Shown here in pieces: positions 13,693 through 21,267 of a DNA stretch of 42,334 bases. Position 1 is the stretch's first letter, and the number at the start of each line of letters is the position of its first letter. Source of the DNA: Lachnospiraceae bacterium (GTDB lineage: Bacteria; Bacillota_A; Clostridia; Lachnospirales; Lachnospiraceae); assembly GCA_016287765.1 (NCBI GenBank), contig JAEEWS010000022.1, forward strand, positions 1 through 42,334, given 5' to 3'. Under the pieces are notes generated by a model that saw only the letters and a program-made list of their open reading frames with translations, did no database searches and was not told the DNA's origin. Position numbers and translations under genes: made by a program.

Positions 13693-16380
13693 ATGATAAA
13701 TACCGGTATGAAAAAGAAAATATCAATAGGTATCCTGGCCCACGTAGATGCGGGAAAGACCACTCTGGCGGAAGCCATTCTCTTTTCCGCGGGCGAACTG
13801 AAAAAAGCAGGACGTGTGGATCACAGGGATACTTTTCTGGATACTCACGAGCTTGAGAGGAAACGCGGTATAACCATCTTTTCCAAACAGGCCCGCTTTT
13901 CTCTGCCTTCTATGGATGTTAATCTGATAGACACTCCCGGACACGCCGACTTTGCCTCCGAGGCCGAAAGAACCCTCTCCGTTCTTGACTGTGCTATCCT
14001 TGTCATCAGCTCCGTGGATGGTGTTCAAAGTCACACCCTCACATTGTGGTCACTCTTAAAGCGTTACAATGTTCCCGTCTTTATTTTTGTAAATAAAACC
14101 GACATTTCCGAAAAAAAACAAAGTGAAACCATGGCCGAGCTTTGCGATAAACTGGACAGCGGCTGCTGTAATTTTTCCGAAAGTTCTCCCGAGGACATTG
14201 CTTCCTGTGACGAGGCACTGACGGAGTATTATCTTGAGAATGATTCTCTGGATGATCATCTTTTGTCTCTTGCCATTGCTAACCGTCATGTTTTTCCGGT
14301 TCGTTTCGGATCCGCGCTTCGTCAGAAGGGTGTCGAGGAATTGCTAAACGATCTGGACTCCTATGCCGTGTCTAAGGCAGGCTCCGAAGAAGCTCCTCTT
14401 TCCGCCCGTGTCTACAAGATAACAAGAGACAAGACCGGCCAGCGCCTTACTCATGTAAAGATAGAAATAGGAACATTAAAGGTCAGAACCGAATTAAATA
14501 AAGAAAAGATCACCCAGATCCGTTTTTATTCCGGTGAAAAATTCGAAACCTCAGAAGAAGCTCATCCGGGAGATATCTGCGCTTTAACGGGTCTGAACGA
14601 CACCTTTGCCGGCCAGCTTCTGGGCAGCGACGGACCGGCTTTGTCTCCCATCCTTTCCCCGGTGATGGCCTACAGGATAATCCTTCCCCTCGGAACGGAT
14701 GTGAATCTGACCTACACGAGGTTAAAAGTCCTTGAAGAAGAGATACCCGAGCTCTCGATGGTGCTGCTTGAAGATACCAATGAGATCCAGGCTCAGATCA
14801 TGGGAGAAATACAGATAGAGATCCTTACAAACCTTATCCATGAACGTCTTGGGCTGGATGTGGAATTCGGTGTGGGGACCATCATTTACAGAGAAACCGT
14901 AACCTCAGTCACCGAAGGTGTGGGCCATTTTGAGCCCCTGAGGCATTACGCCGAAGTCCATTTAAAGATAGAACCGGGCGAAAGAGGTACGGGCATACAG
15001 GTAGATACCGATGTATCAACGGATGATCTGGACCGTAACTGGCAGCGTCTCATATGCACCCATGTCCTCGAAAAAAAGCACAGAGGCGTGTTGACCGGTT
15101 CTCCTCTGACGGATGTAAAGATCACGGTAATAGGCGGCAGAGCCCATCCCAAGCATACGGAAGGCGGCGATTTCAGACAAGCTACCTATCGTGCCGTAAG
15201 GCAGGGGCTTATGAAAAATACTTCGATACTTTTGGAACCCTGGTATGACTTCATGCTGGAGATCCCTGCTGCCCGGCTGGGAAAGGCCATGAATGACATC
15301 ACCCAGATGGCAGGAAATGTTAAAAGCCATGAGATAAACGGTGAAAGTGCTGTGATCTTCGGTCGCTGTCCCGTAAGCACTATGCATGGATATGCCCTGA
15401 CGGTAACAGCCTATACTAATGGAACGGGAAAGCTTTCAGTTTCCTCCGGAGGCTATGATATCTGTCATAATGAAGAAGAAGTCATAAGCCGATACTCCTA
15501 TGATCCGGCAAATGACTTAAGAAACACTCCGGACTCGGTATTCTGTGCACATGGTTCCGGCTTTATAGTTCCATGGTCCGAAGTGGAAAACTATATGCAT
15601 GTGGAATCCTGTTTAAAAGCAGGTTCGCAGACCGGAAAAACTGTACTTAAACCTCTTTCCGCCCCGACGGCCGCTGTCTCATCTGCCGATACCGGCTCCT
15701 TTTCCTATTCTGCTTCGGCAAAACTGGATAAAGATCTGGCAGACATTTTCAATAAAACCTACGGAAGCAAAAAACAGACTTCGGGATCCGAAGATCTCTT
15801 CCACCCCGTTTCCAAACCTTCGCTGATGCCGGAAGGAAAAGTTATAATAAAAGAAGCGGAAAAAAGGGATGAATATCTCCTTGTGGACGGATACAATATC
15901 ATCTTTTCCTGGGATGAACTTAACGAGCTTTCCAAAACGGATCTCCATGCCGCAAGACAGAGACTCACGGATCTTCTCAGCAATTATCAGGGCTTCCGCC
16001 AAATGAAACTGATACTGGTGTTTGACGCCTATAAGGTGGAGGGCGCTGCAGAAAAGGTAGAAAAATATAAGAACATATATGTGATCTACACAAAAGAAGC
16101 CGAAACTGCCGATCGTTACATAGAGCGCACCGCTGTCTCCCTTTCAAAAAAGTACAGGGTGACTGTGGCAACTTCAGATGCCACGGAACAGGTGATCATC
16201 TGGGGTGCGGGAGCATACCGCATGAGTGCCAGAGAATTACGGGAAGAAGTGGAAAGGACCGAATCCGATATACGTTCCATAATAGAAAAGAAGGACACTG
16301 CGGCAGGAAGCGCTTTACTTGACTCCCTGTCTCCCGAAGCCGCTGAATTCATCCGCAATTACAGGCTTAAAAATGATTAG
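13693..16380 (+). CDS. TetM/EF-G-like GTPase fused to a Rae1/YacP-type NYN endoribonuclease domain
   Basis: An 895-residue fusion. Residues 1 to about 640 form a translational GTPase of the ribosomal-protection/EF-G type: P-loop ILAHVDAGKTT (K22), switch I ERKRGITIF, DTPGHADF, NKTD, then EF-G-like domains ending in GSGFIVPWSEVENY. A hydrophilic, flexible linker of about 80 residues follows. Residues about 727-885 match Rae1/YacP closely: LLVDGYNIIFSW (D732), LVFDAY (D778), TKEAETADRYIE (D807), ATSD (D829), then a WGAGAYRMSARELREEVE block. Rae1 of Bacillus subtilis binds the ribosomal A site and cleaves mRNA there. The tetracycline-contacting YSPVST loop of TetM is not present; the same region reads GGRAHPKHTEGGDFRQAT, so I do not call resistance. 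The ATG at 13693 or the ATG at 13708 could start translation; neither has a Shine-Dalgarno box. The gene stands alone. Confidence 0.9.
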   Translation: MINTGMKKKISIGILAHVDAGKTTLAEAILFSAGELKKAGRVDHRDTFLDTHELERKRGITIFSKQARFSLPSMDVNLIDTPGHADFASEAERTLSVLDCAILVISSVDGVQSHTLTLWSLLKRYNVPVFIFVNKTDISEKKQSETMAELCDKLDSGCCNFSESSPEDIASCDEALTEYYLENDSLDDHLLSLAIANRHVFPVRFGSALRQKGVEELLNDLDSYAVSKAGSEEAPLSARVYKITRDKTGQRLTHVKIEIGTLKVRTELNKEKITQIRFYSGEKFETSEEAHPGDICALTGLNDTFAGQLLGSDGPALSPILSPVMAYRIILPLGTDVNLTYTRLKVLEEEIPELSMVLLEDTNEIQAQIMGEIQIEILTNLIHERLGLDVEFGVGTIIYRETVTSVTEGVGHFEPLRHYAEVHLKIEPGERGTGIQVDTDVSTDDLDRNWQRLICTHVLEKKHRGVLTGSPLTDVKITVIGGRAHPKHTEGGDFRQATYRAVRQGLMKNTSILLEPWYDFMLEIPAARLGKAMNDITQMAGNVKSHEINGESAVIFGRCPVSTMHGYALTVTAYTNGTGKLSVSSGGYDICHNEEEVISRYSYDPANDLRNTPDSVFCAHGSGFIVPWSEVENYMHVESCLKAGSQTGKTVLKPLSAPTAAVSSADTGSFSYSASAKLDKDLADIFNKTYGSKKQTSGSEDLFHPVSKPSLMPEGKVIIKEAEKRDEYLLVDGYNIIFSWDELNELSKTDLHAARQRLTDLLSNYQGFRQMKLILVFDAYKVEGAAEKVEKYKNIYVIYTKEAETADRYIERTAVSLSKKYRVTVATSDATEQVIIWGAGAYRMSARELREEVERTESDIRSIIEKKDTAAGSALLDSLSPEAAEFIRNYRLKND

Positions 16381-16391
16381 TCTATGCTTAC

Positions 16392-16420
16392 TTGTCTTTT
16401 TTAATAAAATATCATATAAT
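16392..16420 (+). promoter_or_regulatory. sigma-A promoter of the aminopeptidase-dUTPase operon
   Basis: TTGTCT (16392-16397), a 17-base spacer and a perfect TATAAT (16415-16420), starting 12 bases after the stop codon of the preceding gene. Predicted start about 16427. Confidence 0.75.
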
Positions 16421-16428
16421 GATTTTTT

Positions 16429-16481
16429 GGGCTTAAGTCACTTCAAAGAAGGTCTTCCTTCTTTGATCTTAACTTGAGCTC
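16429..16481 (+). promoter_or_regulatory. long two-tier hairpin at the 5' end of the aminopeptidase mRNA
   Basis: The inner stem TCAAAGAAGG/CCTTCTTTGA (16443-16452 with 16457-16466) is perfect over 10 bases with a TCTT tetraloop. An outer stem pairs 16429-16438 with 16472-16481 over 10 positions including two G-U pairs, separated by a 4x5 internal loop. It starts about 2 bases after the predicted transcription start. No U-tract follows, so it is not an ordinary terminator of the preceding gene. The ribosome binding site at 16492-16500 stays outside the stem. Confidence 0.65.
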
Positions 16482-16507
16482 AAAATTTATAAAAGGATGG
16501 TGTGTTT

Positions 16508-17938
16508 ATGGCACAAAGAAGCGGCAGTTCAAAGGTAACAGCAAAAAAAGTCAACGGTGTACCGAAGGCAAATGCCTGGTTAACATATGATGAAAACAAA
16601 AGAAAAGAAGTTCTTGGTTTATCCGAAAACTATAAGGACTTCCTATCAACCCACAAAACAGAGCGTGAATGTGTTAAGGGTGCTATAGAACTGGCAAAAG
16701 CAAAGGGTTACAGGGACCTTGAGGACTGCATAAAGTCCGGAACGCCTCTTAAAGCAGGTGACAAGGTTTATCATAACAATATGGGCAAGGCTCTTGTTCT
16801 TTATATTATCGGAGAACGTCCTTTGGAAGAAGGCATGAAGATCCTAGGCGCCCACATCGATTCTCCCAGACTTGACCTTAAGCAGGTACCTCTTTACGAG
16901 GATGCGGAACAGGCTATGTTCGATACCCATTATTACGGCGGTATCAAGAAGTATCAGTGGGTTACCGTTCCCCTTGCTCTTCACGGTGTAGTTGCTAAGA
17001 AGGACGGCAATGTGATCGAGATCAATATCGGTGAAAAAGATGACGATCCCGTTTTCGAAATCTCCGATCTTCTCGTCCACCTTTCTTCCAAACAGATCGA
17101 AAAGAAGGGCGATAAGGTCATCGAAGGCGAGGATCTGAACATCCTGGTGGGCAGCGAACCTCTTAAAGATGTGGATGCCAATGCGGTAAGAGCAAATATC
17201 CTCAAGATCTTAAAGGATAAGTATGATATCGAGGATGATGATTTCCTTTCAGCCGAGATCGAAGCAGTTCCCGCAGGACGTGCCCGCGATCTGGGTCTTG
17301 ACAGGAGCATGATCGCAGGTTACGGTCATGACGATCGTGTATGTGCTTACACGTCGCTCATAGCTATGCTTGAAACAGAAAAAGTAGATCGCACAGCAGC
17401 TTGTCTTCTTGTAGACAAGGAAGAGATCGGCAGCGTAGGTGCCACGGGTATGCACAGTTTCTTCTTTGAAAACTCGGTGGCAGAACTGGTAAATCTCACG
17501 GGAGATTATTCCGAACTCAAGGTCCGCCGCGCTCTTGCCAACTCTCATATGCTCTCTTCCGATGTATCCGCAGCATATGACCCCAACTATTGGGAAGCTT
17601 TCGAGGACATGAACGCCGCTTACTTCGGTAAAGGCATCGTGTATAACAAATACACGGGCTCCAAGGGAAAAAGCGGCTCCAACGACGCCAATGCCGAATA
17701 TATGGCAAAGATACGTGCAGCCATGGACAATAACGGTGTAGCTTTCCAGACCGCCGAACTGGGCAAGATCGATATCGGAGGCGGCGGAACCATAGCTTAC
17801 ATTATGGCCAAGTACAATATGCAGGTCATCGATGCCGGCGTACCGGTCCTTTGCATGCACGCTCCCTGGGAGATCGTAAGCAAATCCGACGTATATGAAG
17901 CAAAACAGGCTTATATCGCATTTTTAAAGGAGATCTAA
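16508..17938 (+). CDS. M18 family aminopeptidase
   Basis: A 476-residue zinc aminopeptidase of family M18 (aspartyl aminopeptidase/aminopeptidase I group; clostridial relatives are named ApeA). These cytoplasmic dodecameric enzymes remove N-terminal residues from peptides. Metal-site motifs are visible: GAHIDSPRLDLK (first His), LLVDKEEIGSVGATG (catalytic and ligand Glu), and the C-terminal MHAPWE histidine. The length fits the family. I chose the ATG at 16508, seven bases after AAAGGATGG; a GTG at 16502 lies too close to that site. Two genes share this transcript: the dUTPase begins 7 bases after the stop. A strong leader hairpin at 16429-16481 precedes the gene. Residue preference is not readable from the sequence. 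Confidence 0.92.
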   Translation: MAQRSGSSKVTAKKVNGVPKANAWLTYDENKRKEVLGLSENYKDFLSTHKTERECVKGAIELAKAKGYRDLEDCIKSGTPLKAGDKVYHNNMGKALVLYIIGERPLEEGMKILGAHIDSPRLDLKQVPLYEDAEQAMFDTHYYGGIKKYQWVTVPLALHGVVAKKDGNVIEINIGEKDDDPVFEISDLLVHLSSKQIEKKGDKVIEGEDLNILVGSEPLKDVDANAVRANILKILKDKYDIEDDDFLSAEIEAVPAGRARDLGLDRSMIAGYGHDDRVCAYTSLIAMLETEKVDRTAACLLVDKEEIGSVGATGMHSFFFENSVAELVNLTGDYSELKVRRALANSHMLSSDVSAAYDPNYWEAFEDMNAAYFGKGIVYNKYTGSKGKSGSNDANAEYMAKIRAAMDNNGVAFQTAELGKIDIGGGGTIAYIMAKYNMQVIDAGVPVLCMHAPWEIVSKSDVYEAKQAYIAFLKEI

Positions 17939-17944
17939 ATACAA

Positions 17945-18457
17945 ATGGAACGCATTGCGAAATTTGAAACCATCACACGTGCCAGATTTATTCAGGATTT
18001 TACGGACACTTTTCCGGATATGACCGTGGAAAACGCCGAGACAGCATATGCCTCCCTCTCACTTCCGGTCAGGGCCACAAAGGGCTCTGCGGGTTATGAT
18101 TTCCGTTCAACCCGCGACTTTACACTTGCCCCCGGCGAAAGCATCAAGATCCCTACAGGCATACGTGTTCGCATGCGGGAGGATCATTGTCTTATGATCT
18201 TTCCCCGCAGCGGTCTCGGTTTCAAATATCGCCTGCAGATGAACAATACCGTCGGCATCATCGACAGTGACTACTACAATTCCGACAACGAAGGCCATAT
18301 CTTTATAAAGATCACCAATGATTCCAAGGAAGGCAAGGTCGTCACCCTTAAGGCCGGCGACGCCTTTGCACAGGGCATCTTCATGCGCTTCGGCATTACC
18401 GAGGACGACGAAGTATTTGCAGAGCGTAACGGAGGTCTGGGAAGCACCTCAAAATAA
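17945..18457 (+). CDS. dut: dUTP diphosphatase (trimeric type)
   Basis: A 170-residue homotrimeric dUTPase, which hydrolyses dUTP to dUMP and pyrophosphate, keeping uracil out of DNA and feeding thymidylate synthesis. All five motifs are visible: GSAGYDFRS (I), FPRSGLG (II), GIIDSDYY (III, with the uracil-binding region), GDAFAQGIFMRFG (IV) and RNGGLGSTSK (V, with leucine where phenylalanine is common). An N-terminal extension of about 45 residues precedes motif I. AAGGAG lies within the last codons of the aminopeptidase gene, so the two are coupled. Terminator at 18498-18541. Confidence 0.94.
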   Translation: MERIAKFETITRARFIQDFTDTFPDMTVENAETAYASLSLPVRATKGSAGYDFRSTRDFTLAPGESIKIPTGIRVRMREDHCLMIFPRSGLGFKYRLQMNNTVGIIDSDYYNSDNEGHIFIKITNDSKEGKVVTLKAGDAFAQGIFMRFGITEDDEVFAERNGGLGSTSK

Positions 18458-18497
18458 ATACAATGACACCCTAACCCCGTCCCCAATGGCTCAAAAA

Positions 18498-18541
18498 AGT
18501 CCCCACGTGTTTTTGCGAACAGATGTGCGGACTCTTTTTTT
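18498..18541 (+). terminator. terminator of the aminopeptidase-dUTPase operon
   Basis: AGTCC (18498-18502) pairs with GGACT (18529-18533), extended by CAC/GTG after one mismatch, and followed by a run of seven T (18535-18541). Confidence 0.7.
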
Positions 18542-18597
18542 GCAATATTCTGTTGTGATCCGGCTTTAAGAAATAAATGACAGACCTTGTGACGAGC

Positions 18598-19872
18598 TCA
18601 ATCCTTTTTCAAGCCTTTTAAGATACAACGGGTTACTTTTCGCGACATCCGGAATGTTCTGTTTTCCATGATATCGCACTTCCCCATTTTGTCGGACCCG
18701 TAGCTTCGTTTTCCTTCCGTAATTACCACTGCGGTATGTTTACCATAGCCGGCACTTGAAAGTGCCACGTCCCAATCGGGTCCGGTCCATGGAGTCAGGC
18801 TTCCTACCAGGAATATCTTTTCAAAATAAATATCAGCCGCATCGGACGATTCTTTACCAAAGTCACATACGACAAAATCGTAGCCCCTTCCGCGCCAGCC
18901 TTTTATATCCTCGCTGAAAACCCTTTTTGCTATTGTTATTCCGTCCTTTTCAAAACTGTACTCCTGTGATCTCCTTATAGAGCCAGAATCCTCAAGCTGC
19001 TCCAGATTGTTATCCGAATTACAATCCAGAACCAGGACATTTGCTCCGGTGATTTTTTTCAAAAGTCTCGCAAGCCTGTAAGCGAACCAACTGCTGTGGT
19101 ATCCTGTAGGCACTCCGGTCACGGCAAACCATATGCCTTCTTCGTACCTTTTTACCCTCTTTTTCTTTTTTAATGCCAATAACGCATCCCTTACTTCGCT
19201 GCTGTCCGTGAATTGAAGCTTTGCTTTTCTGATACAACTGTTGATCACATTTTTATACCCTGTCGGTGCTGCGGGCGTAAACAGGAGCATATACTCGAAG
19301 ATCTTTCCGAGAATGTAGATGTCCGTTGTACAGTTCACATCTCCTCCGTTTAACATTTCAGGTGCACAAAATGCCGGTGTTCCGTAAATCTTCTGTTTCG
19401 GATCATTTTCCTCGCGGCATATGGCACTGCCGAAATCTATCAGCTTCATCTTATGATCGGAAACGATGATGTTTTCGGGTTTAAGGTCCAAATGTAACAC
19501 CCTGTGGATCGGATTATGAATGTAAACCAGAATTTCGCTTAATTGAATGGAATAATCAAGAATTTCAGATTCAGAAAGTTTGATATGTCTTTTCAGATGA
19601 TTCTTTAGAAGTTCGCCTTCGATGAATTCTTCTATGAGATAAGTATATCCGTCCTCTTCGCGAATGTCATAGATTATCGGAATAGCTTCATTCCGAAACT
19701 TCTGCATGATCCTCGCTTCCCGGGTCAACTGCTCAAGATCGGGATGTCCTTTAGATAAGATCTTGATGATCCGCCTTGCTCCAAGACTTTCATGTTCGGC
19801 AAGAATCACAGCCCCTGTTTTGCTCTCCTTAAGCACCTTCAGGACGCGATACCCGTCGATGTCAAATTGCAT
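18598..19872 (-). CDS. Ser/Thr protein kinase fused to a degenerate ParA/MinD-like domain
   Basis: A 424-residue protein with two parts. Residues 1 to about 240 are a Hanks-type kinase: ATP lysine K37 in RRIIKIL, catalytic loop HLDLKPEN with D129, metal-binding D146-F-G, and an activation segment ending GTPAFCAPE. The glycine-rich loop (KESKTGAV) is degenerate. Residues about 247-424 resemble a ParA/MinD/CpaE NTPase: strand-loop IWFAVTGVPTGYHSS in the P-loop position, VLVLDCN, YDFVVCDFG and a late FLVGSLTPW. The P-loop lysine appears to be histidine, so nucleotide hydrolysis is doubtful. There is no membrane segment or PASTA domain, so this is not the cell-wall-sensing PrkC type. The start at 19872 follows AAAGGAG at 8 bases. 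Transcribed alone. The target is unknown. Confidence 0.82.
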   Translation of the reverse strand: MQFDIDGYRVLKVLKESKTGAVILAEHESLGARRIIKILSKGHPDLEQLTREARIMQKFRNEAIPIIYDIREEDGYTYLIEEFIEGELLKNHLKRHIKLSESEILDYSIQLSEILVYIHNPIHRVLHLDLKPENIIVSDHKMKLIDFGSAICREENDPKQKIYGTPAFCAPEMLNGGDVNCTTDIYILGKIFEYMLLFTPAAPTGYKNVINSCIRKAKLQFTDSSEVRDALLALKKKKRVKRYEEGIWFAVTGVPTGYHSSWFAYRLARLLKKITGANVLVLDCNSDNNLEQLEDSGSIRRSQEYSFEKDGITIAKRVFSEDIKGWRGRGYDFVVCDFGKESSDAADIYFEKIFLVGSLTPWTGPDWDVALSSAGYGKHTAVVITEGKRSYGSDKMGKCDIMENRTFRMSRKVTRCILKGLKKD

Positions 19873-19920
19873 AATTCTTACTCCTTTCTGCTGATGAGCT
19901 TTATTGGAAATCACATATTA

Positions 19921-19949
19921 AGTATAAACAGATCTCCGACGGTTTTCAA
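19921..19949 (-). promoter_or_regulatory. sigma-A promoter of the kinase-ParA-like gene
   Basis: On the minus strand, TTGAAA (19949-19944), 17 bases, TATACT (19926-19921). Confidence 0.75.
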
Positions 19950-19980
19950 TGTTCTATCTGTAGAAAAACGGCATGTCCGT

Positions 19981-19997
19981 TTGTGCAGATTGCACAA
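19981..19997. promoter_or_regulatory. 17-base palindrome upstream of the kinase gene (candidate operator)
   Basis: TTGTGCA-GAT-TGCACAA has perfect 7-base arms. It is 32 bases upstream of the kinase -35 box and about 84 bases from the mecA promoter, an activator-like position for the kinase gene. No regulator is identified. Confidence 0.45.
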
Positions 19998-20008
19998 TAA
20001 AAAAATCC

Positions 20009-20059
20009 GCAAAAAAACGCTTGAAGCCCTTTTCCCAAAAGGCTTTCCACGTTTTTTGC
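20009..20059. terminator. terminator-like long hairpin between divergent promoters
   Basis: AAGCC(C)TTTT pairs with AAAAGGCTT around CCC, and an outer arm GC-AAAAAAA-CG pairs with CG-TTTTTT-GC, giving a stem flanked by an A-tract and a T-tract. It would end transcription in either direction, yet no recognised gene ends here: it sits between the divergent kinase and mecA promoters. It may insulate the two or belong to an unrecognised small RNA. Confidence 0.5.
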
Positions 20060-20080
20060 CCTTAGTTTTAACTTTATTTA

Positions 20081-20109
20081 TTGACTTTTAATACCAATAC
20101 AGATATACT
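20081..20109 (+). promoter_or_regulatory. sigma-A promoter of mecA
   Basis: TTGACT (20081-20086), 17 bases, TATACT (20104-20109). The leader is about 20 bases and consists mostly of the AGGAG ribosome binding site (20123-20127). Confidence 0.75.
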
Positions 20110-20135
20110 TCTTTTCTAATATAGGAGCTAAATAT

Positions 20136-20912
20136 ATGAAAATAGAGAAGATAAGCGAAACACAGATAAAATGCACATTGAATAAACAGGATCTGTCCGA
20201 CCGAGAACTTCAACTTACAGAACTGGCTTATGGTACCGAAAAGGTGAGGGCTTTATTTTCTGAGCTTCTGATCCAGGCTTCGTATGAATGTGGATTTGAA
20301 GCGCATGATGTTCCTCTTATGATAGAAGCAGTACCCATGCCAAAAGACAGCTTGGTGTTGATACTCACCAAAGTAACAGATCCCGAAGAACTCAATGTAA
20401 ATTATTCAAATATCAGTATGCCGTCAAAAAAGAATCAGAACAACAAACAAATATCCCTTTCACCCGGTTTAAGAGCGGATGAGATCCTCAAGGAAGCTGA
20501 AGCTGCAAAGCTTTTCCATATTCCCCAGCTTTCTTCGGGAGAATCAAAATCTCCGGAAGAAACCAGGGCTGAAAACCTTATGCGGGTCTTAAACGAATCG
20601 GTTCTCAGAGAATTCAGAAAGAATTACGTATTTGAGGATCTTTCCATGGTACTTAAGCTTGTGGAGATCATCGGACCCTTCTACTCGGGAAAAAGCACTC
20701 TTTATAAGATCCCCGAGACAGGTCGTTATTGTCTTTCACTGGCAATGAGTGATACCACTCCCGCCCAATTTAATAAGGTGTGCAACATCTGCGCCGAATA
20801 CGGCGAGGCATTACACACCCCCGATTACTCAAAAGCATATTTTGATGAACATTATAAGATCATCATTAACAATAAGGCAATCGAACGACTTAAGCTCCTA
20901 AATAAGCATTGA
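20136..20912 (+). CDS. mecA: MecA family adaptor for the ClpCP protease
   Basis: A 258-residue adaptor protein that selects substrates for the ClpC-ClpP protease. The N-terminal substrate-binding domain is clear: MKIEKISETQIKCTLNKQDL, then ELAYGTEKVRALFSELL, ASYECGFEAHDVPLMIEAVP and the VLILTKVTDPEEL strand. A charged linker of about 60 residues follows. The C-terminal ClpC-binding domain runs from about residue 165 (YVFEDLSMVLKLVEII to AYFDEHYKIIINNKAIERL). In Bacillus MecA regulates competence and general proteolysis; targets here are unknown. AGGAG lies 8 bases before the ATG. The last 23 bases overlap the 3' end of the convergent DUF1858 gene, and I see no terminator after the stop. Confidence 0.9.
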   Translation: MKIEKISETQIKCTLNKQDLSDRELQLTELAYGTEKVRALFSELLIQASYECGFEAHDVPLMIEAVPMPKDSLVLILTKVTDPEELNVNYSNISMPSKKNQNNKQISLSPGLRADEILKEAEAAKLFHIPQLSSGESKSPEETRAENLMRVLNESVLREFRKNYVFEDLSMVLKLVEIIGPFYSGKSTLYKIPETGRYCLSLAMSDTTPAQFNKVCNICAEYGEALHTPDYSKAYFDEHYKIIINNKAIERLKLLNKH

Positions 20913-21084
20913 TCTGCTTCAAAAGGGGTTCAACGTCAAGTCCGTGAACCATGCATGCCTCTTCAAGGGTTTCTCCCTGAGCTGAAGGGCATCCTACGCA
21001 ATGCATTCCGGCGTTTAAAAGAATAACGATTATGTTACGGTTAATAGCTACTATTTCAGCTATAGTCATGTCTTTTGTGATCAT
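20890..21084 (-). CDS. DUF1858 domain protein (CxxC redox-type)
   Basis: A 64-residue protein that consists only of a DUF1858 domain, the 'hybrid-cluster-protein-associated redox disulfide' type. It starts MITKDMTIAEIVAIN, carries the paired cysteines in GMHCVGCPSAQGETLEEAC and ends in a short helix. The CxxC pair is likely redox-active or metal-binding, but the family's function is not established. GGAGG lies about 9 bases before the ATG and a consensus promoter is at 21113-21141. It is divergent from a ferredoxin gene, which fits a redox role, and its 3' end overlaps mecA by 23 bases on the other strand. Confidence 0.85.
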   Translation of the reverse strand: MITKDMTIAEIVAINRNIIVILLNAGMHCVGCPSAQGETLEEACMVHGLDVEPLLKQINAYLGA

Positions 21085-21112
21085 TTTATTATACCTCCAA
21101 GGTTTTTAAGTG

Positions 21113-21141
21113 ATTATAAGACCTAAAGTCAAACCCGTCAA
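21113..21141 (-). promoter_or_regulatory. sigma-A promoter of the DUF1858 gene
   Basis: On the minus strand, TTGACG (21141-21136), 17 bases, perfect TATAAT (21118-21113). Confidence 0.75.
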
Positions 21142-21185
21142 CTCTTTTCGTTGATCAAAATCTAGCATATGTGTTATTTCTTTAC

Positions 21186-21213
21186 TTGTAAATTTTTAAA
21201 CAGGTGATATAAT
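21186..21213 (+). promoter_or_regulatory. promoter of the ferredoxin gene
   Basis: TTGTAA (21186-21191), a 16-base spacer and TATAAT (21208-21213) with an extended -10 TG at 21205-21206. Confidence 0.7.
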
Positions 21214-21267
21214 AACATTTGCTATAAAACCAACACAACATATCTATTCTACAAGGAGGAAAATACT

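Noticed and set aside
13693..16380. Tetracycline-resistance ribosomal protection gene
   Set aside because: The GTPase domain is TetM-like, but the region of the domain IV loop that should read YSPVST differs (GGRAHPKHTEGGDFRQAT), the protein has an added ribonuclease domain, and there is no resistance context such as a leader peptide or mobile element.
16429..16481. Intrinsic terminator of the GTPase-NYN gene
   Set aside because: There is no U-tract after the stem, and a consensus promoter (16392-16420) lies between the stop codon and the hairpin.
21119..21165. Inverted repeat TCAAC...GTTGA over the DUF1858 -35 region as an operator
   Set aside because: The arms are only 5 bases and partly made by the -35 box itself, so chance is likely.
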